Source: Methanomicrobiales archaeon (GTDB lineage Archaea; Halobacteriota; Methanomicrobia; Methanomicrobiales; Methanospirillaceae). From it: a stretch of DNA of 11,767 nucleotides. This document shows, piece by piece, positions 5,978 through 11,767 of this stretch; position 1 is the stretch's first letter, and every line of letters starts with the position of its first letter. Under the pieces are notes generated by a model. It had not been told where the DNA came from, did no database searches, and saw only the letters and a program-made list of their open reading frames with translations. The position numbers and the translations under genes are program-made. Location: assembly GCA_013415575.1 (NCBI GenBank), contig JAAEES010000048.1:1-11767 (forward strand). Direction: 5' to 3'.

Positions 5978-6052
5978 ATGGAGACAGGAAACATGATTTT
6001 CCGAAAGAACCCGGAATCATCGGTTTATTTCCCGGTCATCGAACCGTGGTGA
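5978..6052 (+). CDS. Possible 24-residue leader peptide ending in Trp
   Basis: ATG at 5978 opens a 24-codon frame starting METGNMIF and ending PVIEPW, whose last sense codon is TGG (6047-6049), directly before TGA. It lies in the long leader of an ECF transporter whose S component resembles the tryptophan transporter TrpP. An internal ATG at 5993 has AGGA four bases upstream. No strong ribosome binding site precedes 5978, but that ATG is close to the expected transcription start. It may be chance; there is only one Trp codon. Confidence 0.25.
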   Translation: METGNMIFRKNPESSVYFPVIEPW

Positions 6053-6053
6053 T
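6016..6053 (+). promoter_or_regulatory. Leader hairpin containing the Trp codon and stop of the leader ORF
   Basis: ATCATCGGTT (6016-6025) can pair with AACCG (6042-6046) and GTGAT (6049-6053), leaving bulged TG at 6047-6048 and one G-U pair. The right arm covers TGG TGA of the possible leader ORF. A ribosome paused there would keep the stem open. Confidence 0.3.
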
Positions 6054-6098
6054 CGTCCGCTCTCCTCTCATCCCCACGGGGCCTACCGCCCTGCCTGT

Positions 6099-6129
6099 CC
6101 AGATTTCCAACAACTCAAATCTCTGGTGA
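6099..6129 (+). promoter_or_regulatory. Small hairpin touching the ribosome binding site of the S component gene
   Basis: AGATTT (6101-6106) pairs with AAATCT (6117-6122); two further C-G pairs (6099-6100 with 6125-6126) would cover the start of the ribosome binding site GGTGA (6125-6129), four bases before the ATG at 6134. The stem is weak, so regulation is only a possibility. Confidence 0.25.
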
Positions 6130-6133
6130 ACCC

Positions 6134-6661
6134 ATGAAATCACGAGATATTGCCATAGTAGGTATCCTGCTTGCCGTTGGAGCGATCCTGCGCTATTTCC
6201 TGGCCATGCTCCACACCCCGCTCACCCCGAACATGGTGATAGCGTTCTACTGCCTTGCGATCATCCTGATCATGCCGAAGGTCTATGAAGCCCTCGGCAT
6301 CGGCATCGTTGCCGGCATCCTCTCGATGCTGATCTCGAGCTCGATCTTCCCCCCGGCAAACCTGGTGAGTGAGCCGATCGGGGCCCTGGTCTGCTTCGGG
6401 CTCTATGCCCTGCTCCGGAACCGGACGAAACTTGCGCCGACGGTGTCAACATTCCTGACCACGCTCGCCAGCGGGTTCTCCTTCGCTGCGGTGGCCATCA
6501 TTTTCGTCGGTGCAACCATCCTTTCCAAGTACCAGGGCGACATCATGGGCTTTGTCGCCGTCTTTGTTCCGATCGTGGTGATCACGGCGGTGTTCAACGC
6601 GGTAATCGTCCAGATACTCTATATCCCGGCCAGCCGGGTCCTGATGCGGGGACAGGAATGA
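6134..6661 (+). CDS. ECF transporter S component, TrpP-like
   Basis: A 175-residue membrane protein with five or six hydrophobic helices, the size of an ECF substrate-binding (S) subunit. The segment TPNMVIAFYCLAIILIMPKV, followed by GIGIVAGILSMLISSS, IFPPANLVSEPIGALV and YALLRN, resembles the TrpP family of tryptophan-specific S components, whose pattern is KPDMM, GIxTGIxSALTT, FPGGQIxNxIDKP. Tryptophan or a related compound is the best substrate guess, but the assignment rests on remembered family features. The start at 6134 has GGTGA four bases upstream. The stop overlaps the ATPase start as ATGA, so the genes are translationally coupled and this S component has its own ECF module. Confidence 0.72.
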   Translation: MKSRDIAIVGILLAVGAILRYFLAMLHTPLTPNMVIAFYCLAIILIMPKVYEALGIGIVAGILSMLISSSIFPPANLVSEPIGALVCFGLYALLRNRTKLAPTVSTFLTTLASGFSFAAVAIIFVGATILSKYQGDIMGFVAVFVPIVVITAVFNAVIVQILYIPASRVLMRGQE

Positions 6662-8097
6662 TCACCCTCGAGACTGTCAGCTACGCCTATCCGCGGACGG
6701 ACCGGGAAGCGGTGGCCGGGATCTCCCTCTCCCTGAAAGGGGGGGAATGCATCCTGGTCTCCGGCCACTCGGGTTCCGGCAAGACCACGCTCTGCCTGGC
6801 CGCAGCCGGCATTCTCGAGCACGAGTATGGGGGAAAGAAATCCGGGCGGGTGACGATTGACGGAAAGGATGTCAGGGAGTACCGCGATCTGTCTGATCTC
6901 TCCTCCCGGGTCGGTATCCTCTTTGACGACCCGGACTCCCAGCTCCTCTTCACCACCGTTGAGGAGGAGATCCTATCAGCCCTCGAACGGCGCGGATTCT
7001 CACCCGAAGAGGTCGAAGAACGGCTCGCCCGGGTCCTTGTCGTCACCGGGCTTGCGGGACTTAAAGACCGCCCTCCGCATGCTCTCTCCGGCGGGCAGAA
7101 GCAGCGGGTGGTCCTCGCCACCACGCTCGCGCTTTCCACCGACATCCTCATCCTGGATGAGCCGACCTCGGAACTTGACGAAGAAGGAACCGGGAGCATC
7201 GTCCGGCTTCTCTCGGACCTCAAGGCACAGGGGAAGGCCATCCTTCTCGTTGAGCAGAACTACTCGAAGATGGCCGGCCTCGTCGACCGTATCATCATCA
7301 TGGAGAACGGGAGGATCCGGACGGAAGGACCACCCGGGACGGTTTTACAGGATGAAGTCGCCCGCCGGACCCTCATCCCCGACTTCACGGGGATCCGGAC
7401 CGGGATGCTGGGAGGCAACGGTGATTCCCCCATTATCCGCACCAAGGGGCTCTCCTTCAGCTACGGTGATGGTGAAGCCCTTTCCGGCATCGATCTCTCG
7501 ATTGCCCCGGGCGAATTTGTCGCTATCGTCGGGGAAAACGGGTCAGGGAAGACCACGCTGGTCAAGCACTTCATCGGCCTGCTCCGCCCCGGGAAGGGAT
7601 CGGTCATGGTCGACGGGAAGAATGCCGCAACCGCGCCGATTGCCGAACTCGCCCACTCGGTCGGGCTGGTCTTCCAGAACCCCGACCATATGTTCTTTGC
7701 CGATTCGGTGTTCGAGGAAGTTGCATTTGGGGTCGACAACCTCGGGATCCCTGAGCGGGAGAAGGCGGTCATGGACGCGCTCGCAGCCGTCCGCCTGACG
7801 GCCTCACGCGAGCTGTATCCCCGGTGGCTCTCCCGGGGCGAGCGGCAGCGGCTGGCCATCGCCTGCGTGCTTGCCATGCAGCCACCGGTGCTGGTCCTCG
7901 ATGAGCCGACCACCGGCCTTGACGGAGCGGAATCACGGGAGATCATCGGGATCCTGAAGCAGCTCCAGGAGAACGGCCATACCATCATCATCGTCACCCA
8001 CAGCCGGGAGATCGCTGACCGGTGTGCGGACCGGGTGATCCGCATGGAGGCGGGAAAAATCATCTCTGATGCCCGGATGGAGGCGCTCCATGGCTGA
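6658..8097 (+). CDS. ECF transporter fused double ATPase (EcfA-EcfA')
   Basis: A 479-residue protein with two ABC ATPase domains in tandem. Domain 1: Walker A GHSGSGKTT (36-44), LSGGQKQR (143-150), Walker B LILDEP with E168. Domain 2: Walker A GENGSGKTT (292-300), Q-loop Q340, signature-like LSRGERQR (391-398), Walker B with E416, switch H448. Domain 1 has D90 where the Q-loop glutamine is expected, and E199/Q200 in place of the switch histidine. Because each ATP site is built from one domain's Walker motifs and the other's signature, all the deviations fall in one composite site and the other is canonical. It powers the ECF transporter with the adjacent S and T subunits. Start overlaps the S gene (ATGA); stop overlaps the EcfT start (ATGGCTGA). 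Confidence 0.9.
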   Translation: MITLETVSYAYPRTDREAVAGISLSLKGGECILVSGHSGSGKTTLCLAAAGILEHEYGGKKSGRVTIDGKDVREYRDLSDLSSRVGILFDDPDSQLLFTTVEEEILSALERRGFSPEEVEERLARVLVVTGLAGLKDRPPHALSGGQKQRVVLATTLALSTDILILDEPTSELDEEGTGSIVRLLSDLKAQGKAILLVEQNYSKMAGLVDRIIIMENGRIRTEGPPGTVLQDEVARRTLIPDFTGIRTGMLGGNGDSPIIRTKGLSFSYGDGEALSGIDLSIAPGEFVAIVGENGSGKTTLVKHFIGLLRPGKGSVMVDGKNAATAPIAELAHSVGLVFQNPDHMFFADSVFEEVAFGVDNLGIPEREKAVMDALAAVRLTASRELYPRWLSRGERQRLAIACVLAMQPPVLVLDEPTTGLDGAESREIIGILKQLQENGHTIIIVTHSREIADRCADRVIRMEAGKIISDARMEALHG

Positions 8098-8887
8098 GAT
8101 CCTCCAGTACGTGCCGGGGAACGGGATCTTCCACCGCCTCCACCCGGTCACCAAGATCCTGTTCATCATCCTGGTGAGCGTGGTGACCATCATCACCACG
8201 TCGATTACCGTGCTCATCGGCATCCTCCTCCTCATCTTCCTGCTCGCCTTTGCCGGCCACCTGCTGCGCCCGGTGATCCAGCAGATGGTCCTGATCCTCC
8301 TGATGAGCATCGTGATCTACCTCATCACCATCCTGACCATACCAGAAGGTGCAGTGATCGGGTACCTGGTACCGTCATTCGTCCCGGTCATCGGGGGCAG
8401 CATCCCGGTCACGGTCGGGGCCCTCACGGTGGGAACGGTGCTTACCCTGCGGTTCGCCATCCTGATTTCCGCCTTCCAGCTCTTCGTCATCTCCACCCAG
8501 CCCCGCGACCTCGTGCACACCATGGAGCGGGCCCGGATACCGGCGGAGTACACGCTGATGTTTATCATCGCCCTCCGGTTCATCCCCACCCTCCAGATTG
8601 AGGGAAAACGGATCCACGAAGCCCAGCTGGCACGGGGATATCACCCAGGTGACGGATTCATCGGAAGGATCCGGAGCGTGGCCCCGGTGATGGTCCCGCT
8701 GGTCTCAAACTCGCTCTCCCGGGCGACTATCCTCGGCCTGACCATCGACCTCCGGGGGTACCGGTCGCGGGCCCGGACCCGGCTCCGGGAACGTACCCTG
8801 GGAATCGCGGACAAGGTGGCCATTCCCCTCCTGGGCATTGCGGGGGCGGCCTTCGCCTACGGGTTCTTCACCTTCTCCCTGGGCTAG
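8090..8887 (+). CDS. ECF transporter transmembrane component EcfT (CbiQ family)
   Basis: A 265-residue membrane protein with N-terminal hydrophobic helices and a cytoplasmic region carrying the two short Arg motifs that couple EcfT to the ATPase grooves: ARG at 181-183 (AQLARGYHP) and LRG at 221-223 (TIDLRGYRSRA). The opening QYVPGNGIFHRLHPVTKIL (with the H-R-L-x-P-x-x-K pattern) is typical of CbiQ/EcfT. It bridges the fused ATPase and the S component. The start at 8090 is chosen over 8069 because GGAGG at 8079-8083 lies six bases upstream and the ATG overlaps the ATPase stop. Confidence 0.88.
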   Translation: MAEILQYVPGNGIFHRLHPVTKILFIILVSVVTIITTSITVLIGILLLIFLLAFAGHLLRPVIQQMVLILLMSIVIYLITILTIPEGAVIGYLVPSFVPVIGGSIPVTVGALTVGTVLTLRFAILISAFQLFVISTQPRDLVHTMERARIPAEYTLMFIIALRFIPTLQIEGKRIHEAQLARGYHPGDGFIGRIRSVAPVMVPLVSNSLSRATILGLTIDLRGYRSRARTRLRERTLGIADKVAIPLLGIAGAAFAYGFFTFSLG

Positions 8888-8923
8888 GCAAGCTACAAGG
8901 GGCATGAGCGAGAACCATCTCCC

Positions 8924-9058
8924 ATGCCTACCTGTGCAGACTGTTCCCTCTACACTCCGAAGGACGAGCAGGAAGGGGAGTGTGCCATCAACGGTCCGGT
9001 TCCTGCCGATCGCGATGCCGGGCGCTGCCCCTCCCGCACCTTCCGCCCGAAATCGTAA
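8924..9058 (+). CDS. 44-residue four-cysteine protein (CxxC-x12-C-x14-C)
   Basis: A small ORF beginning MPTCADCSLYTPKD and ending RCPSRTFRPKS, with C4, C7, C20 and C35. It is in frame from ATG to TAA, begins 36 bp after the EcfT stop, and has codon use like its neighbours. The spacing suits one metal ion or a Fe-S cluster. It resembles the small cysteine-rich proteins of methanogens that are sometimes labelled benzylsuccinate synthase beta-like; that resemblance is from memory and uncertain. No strong ribosome binding site is visible and no earlier start exists in frame. It may be the last gene of the ECF operon or stand alone. Function unknown. Confidence 0.68.
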   Translation: MPTCADCSLYTPKDEQEGECAINGPVPADRDAGRCPSRTFRPKS

Positions 9059-9308
9059 GAAAGAACAGGCTCCCTCCCCGGCTTACCTGGAATGGGGGTT
9101 CAAACCGGATCCCGCTTCTGGTGGTTGCATCTCCTAAATCTCTTTCTCTGACAGTTGCAGGCCCTTTCCGATTTTGGTCGTAAAATAGGCAATATTTTCT
9201 TATTCCAATGACGTTAATCGCGATTTTCTTCGCACTTGAAGATATCGATCACACTTTCGCCCCGCATGCTCTCCACCCTTATGGAACCGGCAGGGGAGTG
9301 GTACCTGC
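9059..9308. other. Intergenic region before the PolB2 gene set
   Basis: No gene is supported here. Its first half is GC-rich and featureless apart from a pyrimidine-rich tract (9137-9155) that may help end the upstream transcript. An AT-rich patch at 9181-9206 includes AATATTTTC, a possible TATA element giving a start near 9220 and a leader of about 90 bases. GGGGAG at 9293-9298, ten bases before the ATG at 9309, is the likely ribosome binding site of the next gene. Confidence 0.4.
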
Positions 9309-9836
9309 ATGCAGTTCGATCTGCACCCCTCCGTCACGCTGGCCAGCGGAACGTTCTCCGCCCTGGTGGCACCGGAGGAGATGGTGCTCGCGGGCCTCAA
9401 TGACAACCCGGTGCTGAAGCGGTTCCTCTTCCTCTTCATCTGCGGGAACTACTCACGGCTCCTCTCCGGCATCAACCGCAGATCGGTCAATATCGAGGTG
9501 CGGAGGGCGTTCACCGCCTTCCAGCTCCTCACCATCCTCCGGGAGTCCTACCACACCATCGTCTTTGTCGAGCATGATCCCGGCCTGTACGAGGGGGCGG
9601 GAGAGGAGGTGGTCGGACAGGTGGGCCTCGCCCTCAAAAGCGCTGGTCAGGGCTCGGTGGTGGTGCTGTACACCCCGGCAGAAGACCAGACGTTCTCTGA
9701 CATGGCACAGCTGGCAGACCGGTTCTTCGCTCTCTCGCCTCCTCCGGCCCAGCCGCTGCAGCGGGCCCGCCGGGCAGGGAAGCTGCGCCAGCCGGCCGTT
9801 CTCTCCCGGGGCCAGACCACCCTGGAGGGGTTCTGA
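9309..9836 (+). CDS. RecA-fold-like protein lacking Walker A, with C-terminal PIP motif; PolB2 neighbour
   Basis: A 175-residue protein that I cannot place in a named family with certainty. Residues 60-140 look like the core of a RecA/RadA-type fold: RRAFTAFQLLTILRES, then a hydrophobic strand IVFVEHD (84-90, where Walker B would be), a helix, a second strand SVVVLYTP (116-123), and QLADRFFAL (134-142), like the LADRVLxL ending of RecA paralogues. There is no GxxxxGK[ST], so ATP hydrolysis is unlikely. A Pro/Arg-rich linker (143-168) leads to QTTLEGF (169-175) at the very end, matching the PCNA-interacting pattern Q-x-x-L-x-x-F. Its TGA overlaps the next ATG by one base and the polymerase gene follows, so a role in recruiting that protein to the sliding clamp is plausible. 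Confidence 0.65.
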   Translation: MQFDLHPSVTLASGTFSALVAPEEMVLAGLNDNPVLKRFLFLFICGNYSRLLSGINRRSVNIEVRRAFTAFQLLTILRESYHTIVFVEHDPGLYEGAGEEVVGQVGLALKSAGQGSVVVLYTPAEDQTFSDMAQLADRFFALSPPPAQPLQRARRAGKLRQPAVLSRGQTTLEGF

Positions 9837-9988
9837 TGGGGCGGAGCTTCGGGAGCGTCCGGATGGGAGTGAAGGAGATCACCGGACGCTGGGAGCGGGT
9901 GGCCCGGACCCTGCCGGGCGCCGACCGCGAGGCTGCCCTCAGGGTGGTGGCCATGGCAAAGCGGCACGCGAGCGAGGGGGGACCCTGA
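9836..9988 (+). CDS. 50-residue basic protein between the RecA-like gene and PolB2
   Basis: A short ORF overlapping the preceding stop (TGATG). It begins MGRSFGSVRMGVKEITGRW and continues ERVARTLPGADREAALRVVAMAKRH, with about eleven Arg/Lys residues and a probable amphipathic helix in the second half. Its position in a tightly packed operon and GC-rich codon use support it as real. It ends at TGA 9986-9988 just after a run of six G (9976-9981). Removing one G would carry the frame to TGA at 10032-10034, overlapping the polymerase GTG as GTGA and giving 67 residues, so a frameshift or sequencing error is possible. Function unknown; likely a small partner or linker of PolB2. Confidence 0.6.
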   Translation: MGRSFGSVRMGVKEITGRWERVARTLPGADREAALRVVAMAKRHASEGGP

Positions 9989-10030
9989 ACCATCCCCTGG
10001 ACTTGTTCCGGCCCGTGAGGGGGCAGGATC

Positions 10031-11767
10031 GTGATCATCGACACCGGGTACCGGAACGGCGTCGAGATCTGGGAGTGGTCGGCGGGGAAGACCCGCCGGA
10101 CCACCGTGCCATTTGCCCCCTCCTTCCTGCTCCACCTGCCTGACCCCCCCCTCCACCGGGAGCTCTTGGAGGTGCTCGAGGCAGAGTACGGGGCAGAGGA
10201 GTGCTCGTTCCGCACCATTTTCGGGGAGTGCGATGGATACAGGGTCCCTGCCGGCCGGGATATCGCGGAGGCGATCGAGCGGCAGACCGGGTATGCCGCC
10301 CAGCTGTACAACGTGGATGTCCGGCTCGACCAGCGGTACCTGGCCGGGCTGGGGCGGGTCCCCTGCTGTGGTGAAGGGGAGTCGCGGTTCTCCCTGGACT
10401 TCCCGATCCCCTTCCGCACCCTCACGGTGGAGGTGGACGGCAACCCCTTCGGCGGTGAGGCGCTCCGCTCGATCGCGGTGGTCCATGACCGCCGGGAGCG
10501 ACTCGGGGGCTCCGGCCGAACCGTTCTCGCGGACCTCGCCGGTCTGTTGGAGTCCTGGGATCCTGACGTGGTGCTCTTCCCCCGCTCGGATCTCTGGCTG
10601 CCCCGGCTCCTCTCTGCGGCCCGGAAGGAGGGGGTGGCGCTCCCCCTCTCCCGGAGCGGGAGGTACCGGAAGATGGCGCAGAAATCCTACTGGAGCTACG
10701 GGAAGACCGAGTACCGGGCAGGATCGCTCATCCCGGACGGGAGGGTCTTGGTCGACACCACCCAGAGCTTCCACTACCGGGAGAGCGGCCTTGCGGGCAT
10801 CATCCTCGGTGCACGGCTCACCGGGCTTTCCCCGAACCTCACCGCCCGGTTCACCTCAGGGACCCTGATATCGGCCTACGAGGTCTACGAGGCCCTCCGG
10901 CAGGACATCGCCATCCCTTTCCGGAAGAGCGACCCCGAGTGCGTGCGGAGATTCGACGAGCTGAAGGCCGCCGACCGGGGCGGGATGATGTTCCAGCCGG
11001 TCCCGGGTCTGTACGAGCAGGTGTACGAGATCGACTTCACCTCCCTCTATCCCTCCATTATCGTGGCCTGTAACCTCTCGCCCGAGACCCTCGCCTCTCC
11101 TGAGCGGCCGGGTTTCCTGCCCGGGGTGCTCGCCCCCCTCCTCTCCCTCCGGAAGGAGAGCAAGGCACGGAAGGCAGAGGACCCCTCATATGCCGGGATC
11201 GACGCCATCCTGAAGTGGATGCTCGTGACCTGCTTCGGGTACACCGGGTACAAAAACGCCAAGTTCGGGCAGATCGAGGTGCACGAGAAGATCACCGGGC
11301 AGGCCCGGGAGATCCTGATCCGGACCAGGGACATCGCCGAGGAGCTCGGCTTTGCGGTCCTGCACGGGATCGTGGACTGCCTCTGGGTGCAGGGCGGGCC
11401 TGCAGCGGTGCTGAAGGAGCGAGTCGAGCAGGAGACCGGCCTTCACACTACGCTCGATGCCTACGACTGGATCGTCTTTCTCCCCATGCCTGACGGCTTC
11501 GGTGCATACAACCGGTACTACGGGCGCCTCTCCACCGGGGAGCTGAAGGCGCGGGGGATCGCGGCCCGCCGGGGGGATACTCCGCTCTTCGTGCGGGAGC
11601 TCCAGGAGCGGATGCTTGCCACCCTGCAGGCCGCAGCAGACCGGCAGGAGCTGACGGCGTGTGCAGACCGGGTCCGGCAGCAGTACCGGGAGGCGGTTGC
11701 CGGGCTCCCCGGGGCGGACCCGAAGGACCTGGCCATTTCCCGCCGGATCAGCAGGCTCCGGTACTCC
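10031..11767 (+). CDS. PolB2-type B-family DNA polymerase homologue with degraded active site (3' end beyond window)
   Basis: An open frame of 579 codons reaching the window end, so partial. It starts at GTG 10031: an in-frame TGA at 10016 excludes anything earlier, and GAGGGGG lies about seven bases upstream. Motif A is intact, DFTSLYPSII (335-344). Motif B is altered: K395 is followed by WMLVTCFGYTGY, where KxxxNSxYG is expected. Motif C reads HGIVDC (445-450) in place of YGDTDS, losing the first catalytic aspartate and keeping D449. Exonuclease motifs also look lost: E134-V-D136 for DxE, WDPDVVLFPRSDLWLP (176-191) without the expected Asp, and Y249-RES-G253 for YxxxD. This pattern fits the archaeal PolB2 family, known from comparative genomics as apparently inactivated. 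The gene follows a RecA-like and a small basic gene in one operon, suggesting a repair or clamp-associated role. Confidence 0.85.
   Translation, partial: MIIDTGYRNGVEIWEWSAGKTRRTTVPFAPSFLLHLPDPPLHRELLEVLEAEYGAEECSFRTIFGECDGYRVPAGRDIAEAIERQTGYAAQLYNVDVRLDQRYLAGLGRVPCCGEGESRFSLDFPIPFRTLTVEVDGNPFGGEALRSIAVVHDRRERLGGSGRTVLADLAGLLESWDPDVVLFPRSDLWLPRLLSAARKEGVALPLSRSGRYRKMAQKSYWSYGKTEYRAGSLIPDGRVLVDTTQSFHYRESGLAGIILGARLTGLSPNLTARFTSGTLISAYEVYEALRQDIAIPFRKSDPECVRRFDELKAADRGGMMFQPVPGLYEQVYEIDFTSLYPSIIVACNLSPETLASPERPGFLPGVLAPLLSLRKESKARKAEDPSYAGIDAILKWMLVTCFGYTGYKNAKFGQIEVHEKITGQAREILIRTRDIAEELGFAVLHGIVDCLWVQGGPAAVLKERVEQETGLHTTLDAYDWIVFLPMPDGFGAYNRYYGRLSTGELKARGIAARRGDTPLFVRELQERMLATLQAAADRQELTACADRVRQQYREAVAGLPGADPKDLAISRRISRLRYS

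Noticed and set aside
9097..9106. GGTTCAAACC, like a tRNA T-loop
   Set aside because: No 5-bp T-stem, acceptor or anticodon arm can be drawn around it, so no tRNA gene or fragment is supported.
8904..9137. Alternative frame starting at 8904 (ATG after AAGGGG)
   Set aside because: Better ribosome binding site, but a Pro/Ser/Arg-rich product without features, overlapping the four-cysteine ORF, which has a structured motif and clean end.
9214..9267. Minus-strand 17-codon ORF with a good ribosome binding site (MRGESVIDIFKCEENRD)
   Set aside because: Too short to judge, no promoter visible, and it lies opposite the upstream region of the PolB2 set; chance is the simpler explanation.
9565..10143. 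Plus-strand open frame of 192 codons across the small gene and polymerase start
   Set aside because: Arg/Pro/Gly-rich shadow frame overlapping three better supported genes; only its short TLNHPLDLFRPV part was considered, as a possible frameshift product.
9647..10774. Long minus-strand open frame of 375 codons
   Set aside because: Antisense to the RecA-like, small basic and PolB2 genes; Pro/Arg-rich without motifs. The plus-strand polymerase motifs decide the case.

Overview
The window reads as a piece of a GC-rich euryarchaeal chromosome, most likely a methanogen of the Methanomicrobiales. The grounds are an FmdE-domain protein, an archaeal HemK2-type methyltransferase, a TrmO-type tRNA methyltransferase, an archaeal PolB2-type B-family polymerase, AT-rich TATA-like islands in front of genes, and tightly overlapping GC-rich operons. 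Assignments come from motifs and remembered family features; no search was run.

Layout. (1) 21-560 (+): HemK2-type release-factor methyltransferase, convergent with (2) a minus-strand operon running from 3657 down to 575: FmdE-domain protein, ABC ATPase, ABC permease and a surface-anchored metal-binding protein, i.e. a ZnuABC-like metal importer led by a putative metal-binding accessory protein. The ATPase C-terminus carries a perfect 54-bp tandem duplication. (3) 3798-4475 (+): SAM-dependent methyltransferase, convergent with (4) a TrmO-like gene (5119 to 4556, minus); nested inverted repeats lie between them. (5) 5842 to 5414 (minus): four-helix membrane protein with four well-placed histidines, like cytochrome b561. 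(6) An AT-rich divergent promoter region with a perfect palindrome near 5938-5964. (7) 6134-8887 (+): a complete ECF transporter (TrpP-like S component, fused double ATPase, EcfT) in an overlapping operon, preceded by a long leader with a possible Trp-ending leader peptide. (8) 8924-9058 (+): a 44-residue four-cysteine protein. (9) 9309 to the window end (+): a three-gene set made of a RecA-fold-like protein without Walker A but with a C-terminal PCNA-binding (PIP) motif, a 50-residue basic protein, and a PolB2-family polymerase with a degraded active site, cut by the window edge.

The most interesting region is 9309-11767. A non-canonical polymerase, a degenerate RecA-like partner with a possible clamp-binding tail and a tiny linking protein resemble in outline the bacterial ImuA-ImuB-DnaE2 arrangement. 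Second is the ECF operon, with an asymmetric fused ATPase and a leader region that could sense its cargo. Several real genes are small or open-ended and easy to miss: 8924-9058, 9836-9988 and the GTG-started polymerase at 10031.
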